DNA of 64,000 nucleotides from JANMJD01 sp963847945 (GTDB lineage: Bacteria; Actinomycetota; Acidimicrobiia; Acidimicrobiales; Ilumatobacteraceae): NCBI GenBank assembly GCA_963847945.1, contig CAWKBX010000009.1, forward strand, positions 1,240,001-1,304,000, read 5' to 3'. Numbering within the stretch: position 1 is the first letter of the stretch; each line of letters opens with the position of its first letter. The position numbers and the translations under genes are program-made. Positions 36,000 through 45,834 of the stretch are shown in pieces. Below the pieces are notes generated by a model. The model had not been told where the DNA came from, ran no database searches, and saw nothing but the letters and a program-made list of their open reading frames with translations.

Positions 36000-38873
36000 A
36001 TGCACAAGCGGCGCGTATCGATCGTTGCCATGGCGGCCACCGCCGGACTCTTGGCTCCCACCGCGATCGGCCGTGCGGACGCCGCGTTCACGCCGCATGC
36101 ATCACTGGTTCCCGAGACTCCGGCCCGTGGGTACCCGATCATCCTCGGTACCCCGCAGTACACGACGACCAACGAGAACTGCCCGAATGCGTGCACGCTG
36201 TCGCGAGAGGTGTACGCCGCCGATCAGTCCGGTCGGTTCATCGCCGCCGGGGGCAATTTCTACGAGATCGAACTGCAGGATGCGTCGGTGCTGCAGCAGA
36301 AGTACTTCGCCGCCTGGAACATCGACACCAAGCAGCTCGCCTGTGGAGGCAAGTTCGTTTTCAACGGCAACGTCCGCGCCGTCGAGCCGGCAGCCAAGGC
36401 CGGGCAGGTCTATGTCGGCGGCGACTTCACCAAGGTGTCGGGAGCCGATGGCGTACTCAAAACCCGCAACAAGGTGGCGCTGATCGATCTGAACACCTGC
36501 GCCGTCGACTCGATCTTTGCCTCGGTCGGAGCGAACGCCAAGATCAACGAGGTCGTTCTGGTCGGTGCCCGCCTGTTCGTCGGTGGCGACTTCACCTCGA
36601 TCGGGAGCCAGTCCCGCCGCTACGTCGCAGAACTCGATGCCATCACCGGTGCGGCGAAACCCGCCTTCTTGCTGACCTTCGGCACCAATTCGTTGGCCTC
36701 GAAGATCCGAGGGATGGGTGCCAGCCCCGACGGCAAGACGTTGTTGTTCGGCGGTCGCTTCGGCACGGTCGCCGACGCCGCCCGCACGCTGACGACCCAG
36801 ACGGCGATCGTCGATATCAGCGACCCGGCGAATCCGAAGTTGAAGAACCACACGTTCATGCAGACCCACCAGGAGTACGGCAACCGGCCGACAGGGCAGA
36901 GCATGCAGGACGTCTCGGTCTCTCCCGACGGCACGGCGTTCGGCGTGGCGTACGGCACCGCCACCGTGTCGGACTACGTCTACGTCGTCAACGCCGTCGA
37001 GGGGGCGCAGCCGGTTCGCTGGCGCCACTACATGGGCGATACCAGCAGTGGTATCGCCCTGTCGAACAATGCCGTCTACGTGGCCGGTCACTTCTGCAAA
37101 ATCGAGAACGGCCCAGGCCCGGCCCAGACGATGAGCCCCAGGATGGGACTCGATACGTGTACCGGTTCGCAGACGTTTCCGAGTGGGGTGTGGCGGAGCC
37201 ACTTGGCGGCCTTGTCGCTGTCCGATGGCACCCCGCTGACGTGGAATCCGGGTCAAGATTCGGTGTTCGGCGGTCAGGAGATCAACGTCACCACCCGCGG
37301 CCTGCTCGTCGGCTTCGATGGTCAACGAGCGAACTCGGTGCGGACCGGAGCTCTTTCGTTCTTCGATTTCGGCCCTGCGGTCGAAGACACCACCGCCCCG
37401 AGCGTCGTCACGTTCACAGCTCCCGCGGCCGGCGGAACAGTGAACAACCCGGCAACGATCAGTGGAACGGCAACCGACAACACCAGCGTTGCCACGTTCC
37501 GGGTGCGGATCAAGGCGGCCGACGGTCGCTGGGTGCAGGCCGACGGAACACTGTCGGCCACCGCATATGAGTTCAAGCCCGTTGCGGCCGCCAACGGATC
37601 GTTCTCGATCAGCGTGACGATGCCGGCCGGCGCCTACAAGGTGGAAGCCAAGGCCGTCGACATCGTCGGACTGATCTCGGCAACCTGGGTGTCGCGGTCG
37701 TTCACTCAGAGCGGAACCGAAGGCGTGCCCCCGCAGAGCACCCTGGTCACCAACCCCGTCTCGCCGATTCCGTCCGAGACTGGCATCGCCCTCAGCGGTC
37801 GCGCCACCGACAACGTGGCGGTCGCCACGGTTGCCGTACGGGTCACCAACGCGGTCGGGTTGTACCTGCAGGCCGACAAGACTTTCGCGGCAACCGCCGT
37901 TGACTACCCGCTGACAACCGGGACGTTGAACAACCCGACGGTCGACTGGTCGGCCGATCTGGGGGCCCTGCTCCCGCCGGGGATCTACACGGTGGTTGCC
38001 ACGGTCAAGGACCCGTCGGGCAACGTGGCCAATCCGACCATCACGTTCACGGTCACGGCGGTCGCCCCAGCCGTCGCCGTCGCCGACCCGGCCCCGAAGA
38101 TCCTCAGCACCCAGCCGTGGGTGCTCAACGGCACGGCCACCGACAACCTCGCGGTTGCCTCGGTGACGGCCAAGCTGACCAACGCGGCCGGCTTGATCCT
38201 GCAGGACGACGCCACATTCTCGGCCGCCGCCAACGACCTCAACCTGGTGATCACCGGTATCAACACGGCGTCGCTGTCGTATACCTTCACCGGCGGATTG
38301 CTGCCGGAAGGCACCTACAACCTCACCGTCACGGCGACCGACCGGGTCAACAACGTGACCACCGTGACCAGGGCGTTCGCCACCGCGGCGAGTCTCGCTC
38401 GTCCGGCAGTGACGGCCTACAGCGGCTACACCGCCAGCTCGGAGTTCTTCGACTACACGATGGGCTTCACGTTCAAGGTGGCGGCGAACACGCCGGTTTC
38501 GGCGCTCGGGGTACAGGACACGAATGGCAATGGCGTGCTCGACAACCTCGTCGACACCCCGGTCGGTATCTGGCGGGTGTCCGATCGGACGCTGATCGCG
38601 ACGGTCAACGTGCCGAACAACACCGGGGTCGATGCAGGGTGGTTCTACGCCAACCTGCCCGCCTCCGTCACCTTGCAGGCCGGGGTCACGTACGCGATCG
38701 GTCAGCGGGTCTACCCCGGTCGGGAGCCGGCGGCCCGCAATGGCACTGCTACCGAGGGAGCCGGGTTCGACTACCTCGGGACCGCCTATGCGTTCGGCGG
38801 TAGCCTGACGTACCCATGGGCTCAGGCAACCGCATCGGGCGGCTTCGGCATGCCCAACATGAAGCTCGTCTGA
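36000..38873 (+). CDS. large secreted protein: N-terminal propeller, Ig-like repeats, C-terminal DUF4082-like domain
   Basis: 957 residues. Signal peptide with AAAGLLAPTAIGRADAAF after a basic start; then a propeller of repeated VYVGGDFTKVSG/LFVGGDFTSIGS units to about residue 460; then three Ig-like (about 90-residue) repeats each with ATDNVAVATVAVRVTNA-type sequence; then a C-terminal domain with FKVAANTPVSALGVQDTNGNG and YAIGQRVYPGREPAA that fits DUF4082. Surface or exported adhesin- or carbohydrate-binding-type architecture. Start ATG 36000 has GGGAGTGGAG upstream; a GTG four codons earlier is possible. Function not known. Confidence 0.75.
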   Translation: MHKRRVSIVAMAATAGLLAPTAIGRADAAFTPHASLVPETPARGYPIILGTPQYTTTNENCPNACTLSREVYAADQSGRFIAAGGNFYEIELQDASVLQQKYFAAWNIDTKQLACGGKFVFNGNVRAVEPAAKAGQVYVGGDFTKVSGADGVLKTRNKVALIDLNTCAVDSIFASVGANAKINEVVLVGARLFVGGDFTSIGSQSRRYVAELDAITGAAKPAFLLTFGTNSLASKIRGMGASPDGKTLLFGGRFGTVADAARTLTTQTAIVDISDPANPKLKNHTFMQTHQEYGNRPTGQSMQDVSVSPDGTAFGVAYGTATVSDYVYVVNAVEGAQPVRWRHYMGDTSSGIALSNNAVYVAGHFCKIENGPGPAQTMSPRMGLDTCTGSQTFPSGVWRSHLAALSLSDGTPLTWNPGQDSVFGGQEINVTTRGLLVGFDGQRANSVRTGALSFFDFGPAVEDTTAPSVVTFTAPAAGGTVNNPATISGTATDNTSVATFRVRIKAADGRWVQADGTLSATAYEFKPVAAANGSFSISVTMPAGAYKVEAKAVDIVGLISATWVSRSFTQSGTEGVPPQSTLVTNPVSPIPSETGIALSGRATDNVAVATVAVRVTNAVGLYLQADKTFAATAVDYPLTTGTLNNPTVDWSADLGALLPPGIYTVVATVKDPSGNVANPTITFTVTAVAPAVAVADPAPKILSTQPWVLNGTATDNLAVASVTAKLTNAAGLILQDDATFSAAANDLNLVITGINTASLSYTFTGGLLPEGTYNLTVTATDRVNNVTTVTRAFATAASLARPAVTAYSGYTASSEFFDYTMGFTFKVAANTPVSALGVQDTNGNGVLDNLVDTPVGIWRVSDRTLIATVNVPNNTGVDAGWFYANLPASVTLQAGVTYAIGQRVYPGREPAARNGTATEGAGFDYLGTAYAFGGSLTYPWAQATASGGFGMPNMKLV

Positions 38874-38875
38874 CG

Positions 38876-39760
38876 ATGGCCATGAGCACCGGTCGTCGCC
38901 GATGGGCAGGTCGACTCGGCCTGATGTCGAGGGTGAGCTTTGTTGCCGCCTTGGTGGGATGCTCCGGCTCCGCGTCGGTGGTCGCGTCCTCTCGCGATGC
39001 GCTGTCGCAGGCGACATCGTCGGCCACCGTTCCGCTCGTCGTGGCCGACTCGTCGGTTGCTTCGCCAGTGGACGTCGTCGATCCCTCCGGCCCGGTCGTC
39101 GGCTCGGACACCTCGCTCACGCGGGCACCGGCCCCCGTCGAGTCCGTCGATCCAACCGCCACTGTCGCCCCGTCGTCCGACAGCGGGTCGGTCGGGGCCC
39201 CGGCGCCGGGCTCGGTTACGCCCTCGTCGGCAACCTCGACCCCGGCGTCGCCGGCCCAGGCGTCGACGGTGCCGCCGGTGCCGACGGCGCCTGCCGCCCC
39301 GACGGTCGGGGTGTCGGCGGCGCCGATTCCGACTGTGGTCAGTCCGAGTCAGGTGCGGGTCATCACTGGCACGGCCAACATCACGCCGTTAATCCGCCAG
39401 CGCGCTCCGCTGCTGTTGGCGACGACGGCCGCTCCCGCCCCGACCGATGTTACGGCGGCGGTGACGACCGAAGGCTCCGGCATTGCGGTCGCGGCTTCGG
39501 GCAGTGCGGTGCGGCTCACCTTCCAGATGTACTCGTGGCGGACGGGTGAGTTGTACGACGGCACCCCGCCGGGGCAGCCCTTGACGGTCACCGTTGGCTC
39601 GCGAGGGGTGCCGGCCGCACTCGACGCCGTCCTCGTCGGGGTCTCCGCAGGGACCGAGATGATCGTGACGTATCCGGTGGGAATGGCCGACCTGCCAGGC
39701 TTCGTGCCCGATGACGACGCGTACTACGTCATCGTGCTGATCGAAGACATCACCGGCTGA
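38876..39760 (+). CDS. lipoprotein with degenerate FKBP-like domain
   Basis: About 294 residues. Lipobox FVAALVGCSG at about residues 20-29; a long Pro/Ser/Thr/Val linker to about residue 165; then a C-terminal block WRTGELYDGTPPG, VPAALDAVLVGVSAGTEMIVTYP and DAYYVIVLIEDI that follows an FKBP-type peptidyl-prolyl isomerase fold. Some catalytic aromatic positions of FKBP look absent, so it may be a binding domain only. Two codons after the large secreted gene; probably cotranscribed with it. Confidence 0.6.
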   Translation: MAMSTGRRRWAGRLGLMSRVSFVAALVGCSGSASVVASSRDALSQATSSATVPLVVADSSVASPVDVVDPSGPVVGSDTSLTRAPAPVESVDPTATVAPSSDSGSVGAPAPGSVTPSSATSTPASPAQASTVPPVPTAPAAPTVGVSAAPIPTVVSPSQVRVITGTANITPLIRQRAPLLLATTAAPAPTDVTAAVTTEGSGIAVAASGSAVRLTFQMYSWRTGELYDGTPPGQPLTVTVGSRGVPAALDAVLVGVSAGTEMIVTYPVGMADLPGFVPDDDAYYVIVLIEDITG

Positions 39761-39798
39761 TCGTCGGTCGCCCGTTTCAACCCGATCCAGCGACGGTG

Positions 39799-39809
39799 TA
39801 CCGTATACG
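39799..39809 (+). promoter_or_regulatory. TACCGTATACG operator, copy 2 (before the amidotransferase operon)
   Basis: Lies 46 bp before the ATG at 39855. Contained in the 14-mer GTGTACCGTATACG shared exactly with copy 1. The leader after it ends GAGGGGAGTGCGAACATG, close in form to that of the glutamine-synthetase-like gene (GGGGGTAGTGCGAATG). Confidence 0.7.
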
Positions 39810-39854
39810 GAATTCGGGGAGCACGTCCCCGCCCGTCGCGAGGGGAGTGCGAAC

Positions 39855-40818
39855 ATGTGTGGCATCGCCGGCCGCATCCTGCGCCAGCCGGGCAACATCG
39901 GAGCTGACCTCGTCGCCGTCGATGCAGGCCATGCGCCATCGAGGGTGGGACTCCACCGGATTCGCCCTCTACGGCACCGCCCGCGACGACAGCTACGTGG
40001 TGCGCGCGCTCGATCGATCGAGCGCGACCGTCTCGATGCCTGCGCTCGACGAGTTGCTCACCCGTACCCGGGCGTACGGCGCCGACTTCATCGGGTGACC
40101 CGACCTGGGATCGCGCCGAACAGACCCACGTGACGGCCCGCTTCGAGGTCACCGACCCAACCGACCTCCGCAAGTGGATCGATGCGTGTGATGCCATCCG
40201 ACCTGGTTGAACTGCAGTCGGTCGGACGGTCGCTGGAGATCGTCAAGGATGTCGGCGATTCGCCGAGAGGTCGACGCCGAGCACGACATCTGATGGACTT
40301 CCACGGCACCCACGGCCTGGGCCACGTCCGGCTCGCCACCGAGTCGCTCGTCTCGCCCGTCGCCGGGCACCCGTTCTGGGCCCGCCCGTTCCCCGACGTG
40401 GCCATCGTCCACAACGGCCAGCTGACCAACTACTACACCTGGCGACGCCGCTTGGAACGGGCCGGCTACCGCTTCACCACCGAGAACGACAGCGAGTTGA
40501 TCGCGGTGTGGAACTCGGTCCAGATGGCCGCCGGCCAGACTCTCACGAGTCATTGGGAAGAGCCGGGTCGACCTCGACGGGGTGTTCACCTATCTGCTTG
40601 CCACCATTGACCATCTCGGCATGGCCAAGGACCGCTTCGCCATCAAGGCGCTGGCCTCCGTCAACGAGCCCGACGGCTCGCGCATCGCCACCGAGGAACA
40701 GGCGCTGCGCACGCTGTATCCGCACGAGGTCGACGTGATCAACTTCGACGCCGAGCCGTCGATGGTCGCCACGTGGCGCGCCGCGGCCGATGGCGCCCTG
40801 GTCGGAGCGGCATCATGA
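39855..40818 (+). pseudogene. class-II glutamine amidotransferase subunit (MgsA/GlxB type), multiply frame-shifted
   Basis: N-terminal-nucleophile amidotransferase domain, catalytic Cys2 in MCGIAGRIL. Later pieces keep family sequence: MRHRGWDSTGFALYG, FHGTHGLGHVRLATES, PDVAIVHNGQLTNYYTWR, ENDSELIAVW, and FTYLLATIDHLGMAKDRFAIKAL. At least four frame changes (near 39920, 40097, 40203 and 40555, all +1 type) plus a net-zero pair near 40270-40290 separate them. Such a subunit releases ammonia from an amide. In N-methylglutamate synthase (MgsABC) it carries the amidotransferase part of the split glutamate synthase. Stop overlaps the next ATG (ATGA at 40815-40818). Confidence 0.75.
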
Positions 40819-41523
40819 CCGCCCTCACCGACGTTCTGCGGTGTCGGCGGATCACCCGGGTGTTCGCGCGAACTCAATCAGGAGATCCGCGAGCACGTCG
40901 CCGCCGGAGACACCGTCCACGTCGACGAGACGCTGTCGCGCCACAACCTCGGCGTCGGTCTCACCGGCTCGGGCACCGCGATCTTCGAGGGCTCGGTCGG
41001 TTACTACTGCGGCGGTCTGCTGTCGGGGCGCGAACGTCGTCATCCGGCGCAACACCGGCTGGAGTGTGCCGAATCGATGTCGGCCGGGACGTGCATTGTC
41101 GAAGGCGACGCGGGCAGAGCCGTGGGCGCCTCGATCCGTGGCGGGCTGCATCCATGTCAAGGGCAACTGCGGTCCGCGGGCGGGCATCGCGATGAAGGGC
41201 GGCGACATCATCGTCGAGGGCAACGTCGGCTACCAGTGCGCGTTCATGGCCCACGTCGGCCGGCTGATCGTGCTCGGCAACGCCGGGGCGTCGACCGGCG
41301 ACTCGCTGTGGAACGGCGAGGTGTGGGTCGCCGGTGAGATCGGCGGGCTCGGCGTCGACACCAAGGTGGTCTCGCCCGACCGCCGACGAGGTGGCATCGG
41401 TCGAGGCGATGCTGGAGCCGCGTGGGCTCGCACGACCGCCAGCGGGATTGGAAGAAGATCGTGTCGGGCCAGGAGCTGTGGCACTTCAAGGCCCGCGACG
41501 CCAAGTCGTGGCTGATGATCTAG
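40815..41523 (+). pseudogene. GXGXG-domain subunit (MgsB/GltB C-terminal type), multiply frame-shifted
   Basis: About 235 residues when frames are joined. The GXGXG repeat helix is plain: GDAGRAVGASIRGG, GNCGPRAGIAMKGGDIIVEGN and GYQCAFMAHVGRLIVLGNAG with DSLWNGEVWVAGEIGGLG. In glutamate synthase this domain separates the amidotransferase and synthase sites. About seven frame changes, near 40866, 41030, 41068, 41150, 41383 and 41445 among others, most of +1 type. Stop TAG at 41521-41523. Confidence 0.75.
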
Positions 41524-41550
41524 TCGTGTTTGAGGATTGAGGGACTGACA

Positions 41551-42959
41551 ATGACTACTCGCGACGGGGAATCAACTCCCGATGAAGACAAGGTGTGGTT
41601 CGGCGACGGCGCGGTCGAGGGTCGCCCGGCCGGGTCGGTGTCGTCGTATGCCGAGCGGCGGGTCGATGCGCTGGACACCCGAGACGATCGCCGACATCCA
41701 CGCCAAGTCGCAGCTCGGCCGCTACCAGCTACGCGGCTTCTCGACGTTCCAGCGCAACCTGCCCGACCTTCGACGACCTGGTGTTCCAACCGGCGACGAT
41801 GACCCGCCTGCCACTCGAGGGCTACCGCGAGGCCTGCGCCACCAAGACGGTTTTCGGCGACGGCCTGGGCAAATGTGAGAAGCCGATCGAGCTCGACATC
41901 CCGATCTACATCGGCTCGATGTCGTTCGGGGCGCTGTCGGCATCGGCCAAGGCGGCGCTCGGCAAGGGTGCCTCGAAGGCCGGAACGATGACCTGTACCG
42001 GCGAGGGCGGCATGCTCCCCGAGGAGCGCGAGAACAGCCGCGACGCTGATCTACCAGATGTCACCGGCCCGCTACGGGCTCGATCTCGAGCACCTACGCA
42101 TGGCCAACGGCCTGGAAGTTGTCGTCGGCCAAGGGGCCAAGCCGGGGACCGGCGGACTGCTCCTCGGGATGAAGGTGTCGGAGCGGGTCGCCCGGATGCG
42201 CAACCTGCCGATGGGTGTCGATCAGCGTTCGACCACTCGCCACCCCGACTTCCTCGGCGCGGACGACCTGTCGATCAAGATCGAGGAGTTGCGCGAGGCG
42301 ACGAACTATCAGGTGCCGATCCTGGTCAAGATGGGCGCCACCCGGCCGTACTTCGACGTCGCCGTCGCCGCGAAGACCGGTGCCGACGTGGTCGTGGTCG
42401 ACGGGATGGAGGGCGGTACCGGAGCGTCGCCCGAGCTGCTTCTCGGGCATACCGGGGTGCCGATCATGTCGGCGATCCCCGCGGCGCGCCGAGCCCTCGA
42501 CGACACGGGCATGTCGGGCAAGGTCAAACTCGTGGCCGCCGGGGCGATTCGCTCGGGCGTCGACGCGGCCAAGTGCCTGGCGTTCGGGGCCGACGCGGTG
42601 ATGATCGGCACCGCCGGATTGATCTCGCTCGGCTGCAACTCACCGCGCTACATCGACGACTACCGCGGCGCATCGGCACCGAGCCCGGGGCATGCCATCA
42701 CTGCCACACCGGCCGCTGCCCGGTCGGTATCACCACGCAGGATCCCGAGTTGGAGGCCCGCCTCGATATCGACGCGGCGGCCGAGCGGATCTACCGCTTC
42801 CTCAACGCGATGACGATGGAGATGACGCTGCTGGCCAAGGCGTGCGGCAAGAGCGACGTCCACAACCTCGAGCCCGAAGACCTGCGGGCGCTGACGCTCG
42901 AGGCCTCGGCATTCACCGGCGTGTCGTTGGCAGGAATCGACCGCCCCTTCACTTGGTAA
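41551..42959 (+). pseudogene. FMN-containing glutamate-synthase-like subunit (MgsC/GlxD type), multiply frame-shifted
   Basis: Corresponds to the FMN/iron-sulfur synthase domain of glutamate synthase as a separate protein of about 460 residues. Visible: TIADIHAKSQLGRYQLRGFS, IGSMSFGALSASAKAALGKG, TCTGEGGMLPEE, NGLEVVVGQGAKPGTGG, DGMEGGTGASPELL (FMN loop), AAGAIRSGVDAAKCLAFGADAV, and the cysteines of CHHCHTGRCPVGITTQDP. Frame changes near 41675, 41765, 42050 (all +1) and 42685 (-1). MgsC catalyses the synthase half-reaction; with the amine amide from a GlnA-like ligase it would form an N-alkylglutamate. Confidence 0.8.
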
Positions 42960-43015
42960 GTCAGGGCCCTTGCCGGGTGAGTTTTGTCGAGTGGCCGGCG
43001 GTTTGAACCCGGCGA

Positions 43016-44308
43016 ATGACGCGCCAGATTGCAGCGATGCTCTCGAAGCTGACGATGCGCGCCGGCGGCGCGATTGCCTGCGTGCTCCTGTCCGTCTCCT
43101 GCGGGAGTTCGTCGCCCTCCACTCCGCCGGGAACCGCATCGGATAGTTCACCGAGCACGATTGCCCTTGACCCTGGACCGCCGACGATCAGCGGTGCTCC
43201 AACCATCCCGCCAGTGCCCACGATCCCGCCGGTGCTCACCAACCCGCCGGTCCCCACCCTCCCGGTCCCCACGCCCGGCAACGTCTATGCCGCAACGGGT
43301 CCCGAGGGGCTGCGGGCCGACCTCGCCGGCGCGCCCCGTTACGCCTACGTTCCATCGACCGACAATGGCTCGGTCACGGTGATCGATCAGGCCACCTTCG
43401 AGGTGATCGACAAGTTCGACGTCGGCGATCTCGCCCAGCACGTGGTGCCGGCGTTCGACATGAAGACGCTGTACGTCAATGCCAGTGGTCGGAATCAACT
43501 GGTACCGATCGACCCGATGACGGGAATTCCGGGCGAGCCGATCCCGGTCGATGCGCCATACAACCTGTACTTCAGCCCCGACGGCCGCACGGCAATCGTG
43601 ATGGCTGAACGGCGCGGGCGGATGGACTTCTACGACGTGGCGTCGTGGCAGTTGTTCGCCTCGACCGATGTGCCGTGCAAGGGGATCAACCATGCCGACT
43701 GGACGGCCGACAGCACCTGGTTCCTGGCATCGTGCGAGTTCTCGGGCGAGTTGTTGCAGGTCAGTACCTCGACGTTGCAGATCGTCAAGACGATCAAGCT
43801 GATCGATGGTGCCCAACCGCAAGACGTGCGGCTCACGCCCGACGGCACGAAGTTCTATATCGCCGATATGGAGTCCGACAAGGTATGGATCGTCGACGCG
43901 ACAACTGCCGAGTTGACCGGTTCGATCGACACCCCCGGCGGCACGCACGGCATCTACCCGAGCCGCGACGCCACGTACATGTACGTGTCGAGCCGGGGCC
44001 GGGGTGAGGAAGACCACGGCCGCAAGTCGCACGAGGGTGAGGGTGCGGTGTCGGTGATCGACCCGCTCACCGACACGATCGTGGCTACCTGGACGATCCC
44101 CGGCGGCGGTTCGCCCGACATGGGTGGGGTGTCGATCGACGGGTCGCAGCTGTGGCTATCTGGCCGTTTCGACGACGAGGTCTACGTGTTCAACACGGTC
44201 GATGGTTCCCTGCTGGCCCGTATCCCCGTCGACGGTGGCCCCCATGGCCTGGCCCTCTGGCCGCAACCCGGCCGCTTCTCCCTCGGTCACACCGGCAACA
44301 TCCGCTGA
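43016..44308 (+). CDS. lipoprotein with YVTN-type beta-propeller
   Basis: 430 residues. Signal peptide and lipobox (AIACVLLSVSCGSS), a Pro-rich linker with NPPVPTLPVPTPG-type repeats, then a seven-bladed YVTN/NHL-like propeller (VPSTDNGSVTVIDQATFEVIDKFD, LYVNASGRNQLVPID, LTPDGTKFYIADMESDKVWIVD). Exported to the cell surface; binding role. Not operon-linked by overlap; a separate short promoter region precedes it. Confidence 0.75.
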   Translation: MTRQIAAMLSKLTMRAGGAIACVLLSVSCGSSSPSTPPGTASDSSPSTIALDPGPPTISGAPTIPPVPTIPPVLTNPPVPTLPVPTPGNVYAATGPEGLRADLAGAPRYAYVPSTDNGSVTVIDQATFEVIDKFDVGDLAQHVVPAFDMKTLYVNASGRNQLVPIDPMTGIPGEPIPVDAPYNLYFSPDGRTAIVMAERRGRMDFYDVASWQLFASTDVPCKGINHADWTADSTWFLASCEFSGELLQVSTSTLQIVKTIKLIDGAQPQDVRLTPDGTKFYIADMESDKVWIVDATTAELTGSIDTPGGTHGIYPSRDATYMYVSSRGRGEEDHGRKSHEGEGAVSVIDPLTDTIVATWTIPGGGSPDMGGVSIDGSQLWLSGRFDDEVYVFNTVDGSLLARIPVDGGPHGLALWPQPGRFSLGHTGNIR

Positions 44309-44372
44309 GTCTCCCTCGTTCGTTCTCCATACCCCCCCATGGGCCCGACGACGCGGTGGGTAGGGTTCGGGG

Positions 44373-45720
44373 ATGGCTGTTTCCGACACCGAGCGTCGTA
44401 CTCATGAGACCGTCGAGTTGTTGCAGGCGGCGATCCGCAATCAGTGCGTCAACGACGGCCGTCCGGAATCGGGAGGCGAGGTGCGCTCCAGTGATTTGAT
44501 CGAGAGCTACCTCGAAGGCTGCGGACTCGACTTCCAGCGCGTCGAGCCCACCCCGGGCCGTCGGTCGCTGGTCACCGAGATCGAGGGCACCGACCCGGAC
44601 GCGCCGACGCTGTGCCTGCTCGGCCATACCGATGTCGTGCCCGTGAACGCCGCCGGCTGGCAACGCGACCCGTTCGGCGGCGAGTTGGTCGACGGCGAGG
44701 TGTGGGGCCGCGGTGCGCTCGACATGCTCAACCTCACCTGCTCGATGGCCGTGGCGATGAGGACCTTGGCGGTCTCGAATGCGAGGCCGAAGGGGACGAT
44801 CAAGTACATCGCGGTAGCCGACGAGGAAGCCGGCGGCCACCACGGGGCGCGCTATCTCGTCGATCACGAGGCGGACACCTCCCGCTGCGACTATCTGATC
44901 ACCGAGTCGGGTGGGTTGTCGCTCACGGGTCCCCGTGGCCACGGCGTGACGGTCACGGTCGGCGAGAAGGGCACGTCGTGGCGACGGCTGATCGTGCGAG
45001 GCACCCCTGCTCACGGCTCGATGCCCTATGGCGCCGACAACGCGCTCGGTGCTCGCGGCCGAGGTTGTGCGGCGGATTGCCATCTATCGCCCCGCGGCCG
45101 TGATCAACGACGTGTGGAAGCGGTACGCCAGTGCGCTCGATGTATCCGACGACGTGGTGGCGATGCTCCACGACCCGTCGCTCGTCGATGAGGGCTTGCG
45201 GCATCTACCCGACCACGGCACCGCCAAGTTCGCCCACGCCTGCACCCACACGACGTTCTCGCCGAACGTGATTCACGGGGGCCAGAAGACCAACGTGATC
45301 CCCGACTACGTGGCGATCGAGGTCGACATTCGCACCCTCCCCGGCGTCACCCGCACCGACGTCGACGCGATGCTCCTCGACGCGCTCGGTCCAGAGTTGG
45401 CGGCACGGGTGACCACCGAGATGATCAACGAGGGTGACGCCACCATCTCGCCGATCGACACTCCGTTGTTTGACGCGTTGCAGCAGGTCACCCGACGTTT
45501 CCATCCCGAGGCAACGCTCATCCCGCGGATTACCGCCGGGGGCACCGACGCCACGTTCTTCCGTGGGGTCGGCACCGTCGCCTACGGGTTCGGCCTGTTC
45601 AACCAGGCCCTGTCGGCCGGCGAGTTCGCCTCCCGCTTCCACGGCAACGACGAACGCATTGACGTGGAATCCCTCGGCCTGACCACCGAAGCCTGGCTCG
45701 CCCTCGCCGACTACTGGTAA
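44373..45720 (+). pseudogene. M20-family peptidase/deacylase (ArgE/DapE type), one frame change
   Basis: Zinc-dependent M20 hydrolase of about 449 residues. CLLGHTDVVPVNAAGW holds the first metal His, WGRGALDMLN the bridging Asp, VADEEAGG the catalytic Glu pair, and GGTDATFFRG the last ligand. A +1-type shift near 45055 (CTCGGTGCTCGCGG) splits the lid domain; sequence on both sides (TPAHGSMPYGADNA then VLAAEVVRRIA) is family-like. Substrates of this group are N-acylated or peptide-bond compounds. Start ATG 44373. Confidence 0.75.
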
Positions 45721-45834
45721 CCGAGCCGGGGCGCTGGCGAAGCCGCCGGTTGTTTCTCGGCGCGTTTCTCGGGTGTTCGGCCTGTTCGACGTGTCGAATC
45801 GCCCGACTTTCGGGCCGAGAATCTCGGCGGCCGG

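Noticed and set aside
38279..38284. GTATAC inside the secreted protein gene
   Set aside because: Lacks the TACC and G flanks of the operator and lies in coding sequence; chance occurrence.
36102..39017. 971-codon open frame on the minus strand
   Set aside because: Shadow of the large secreted protein on the plus strand; its residues are repetitive Arg/Gly/Asp-rich with no family motif, while the plus frame has a signal peptide and Ig-like repeats.
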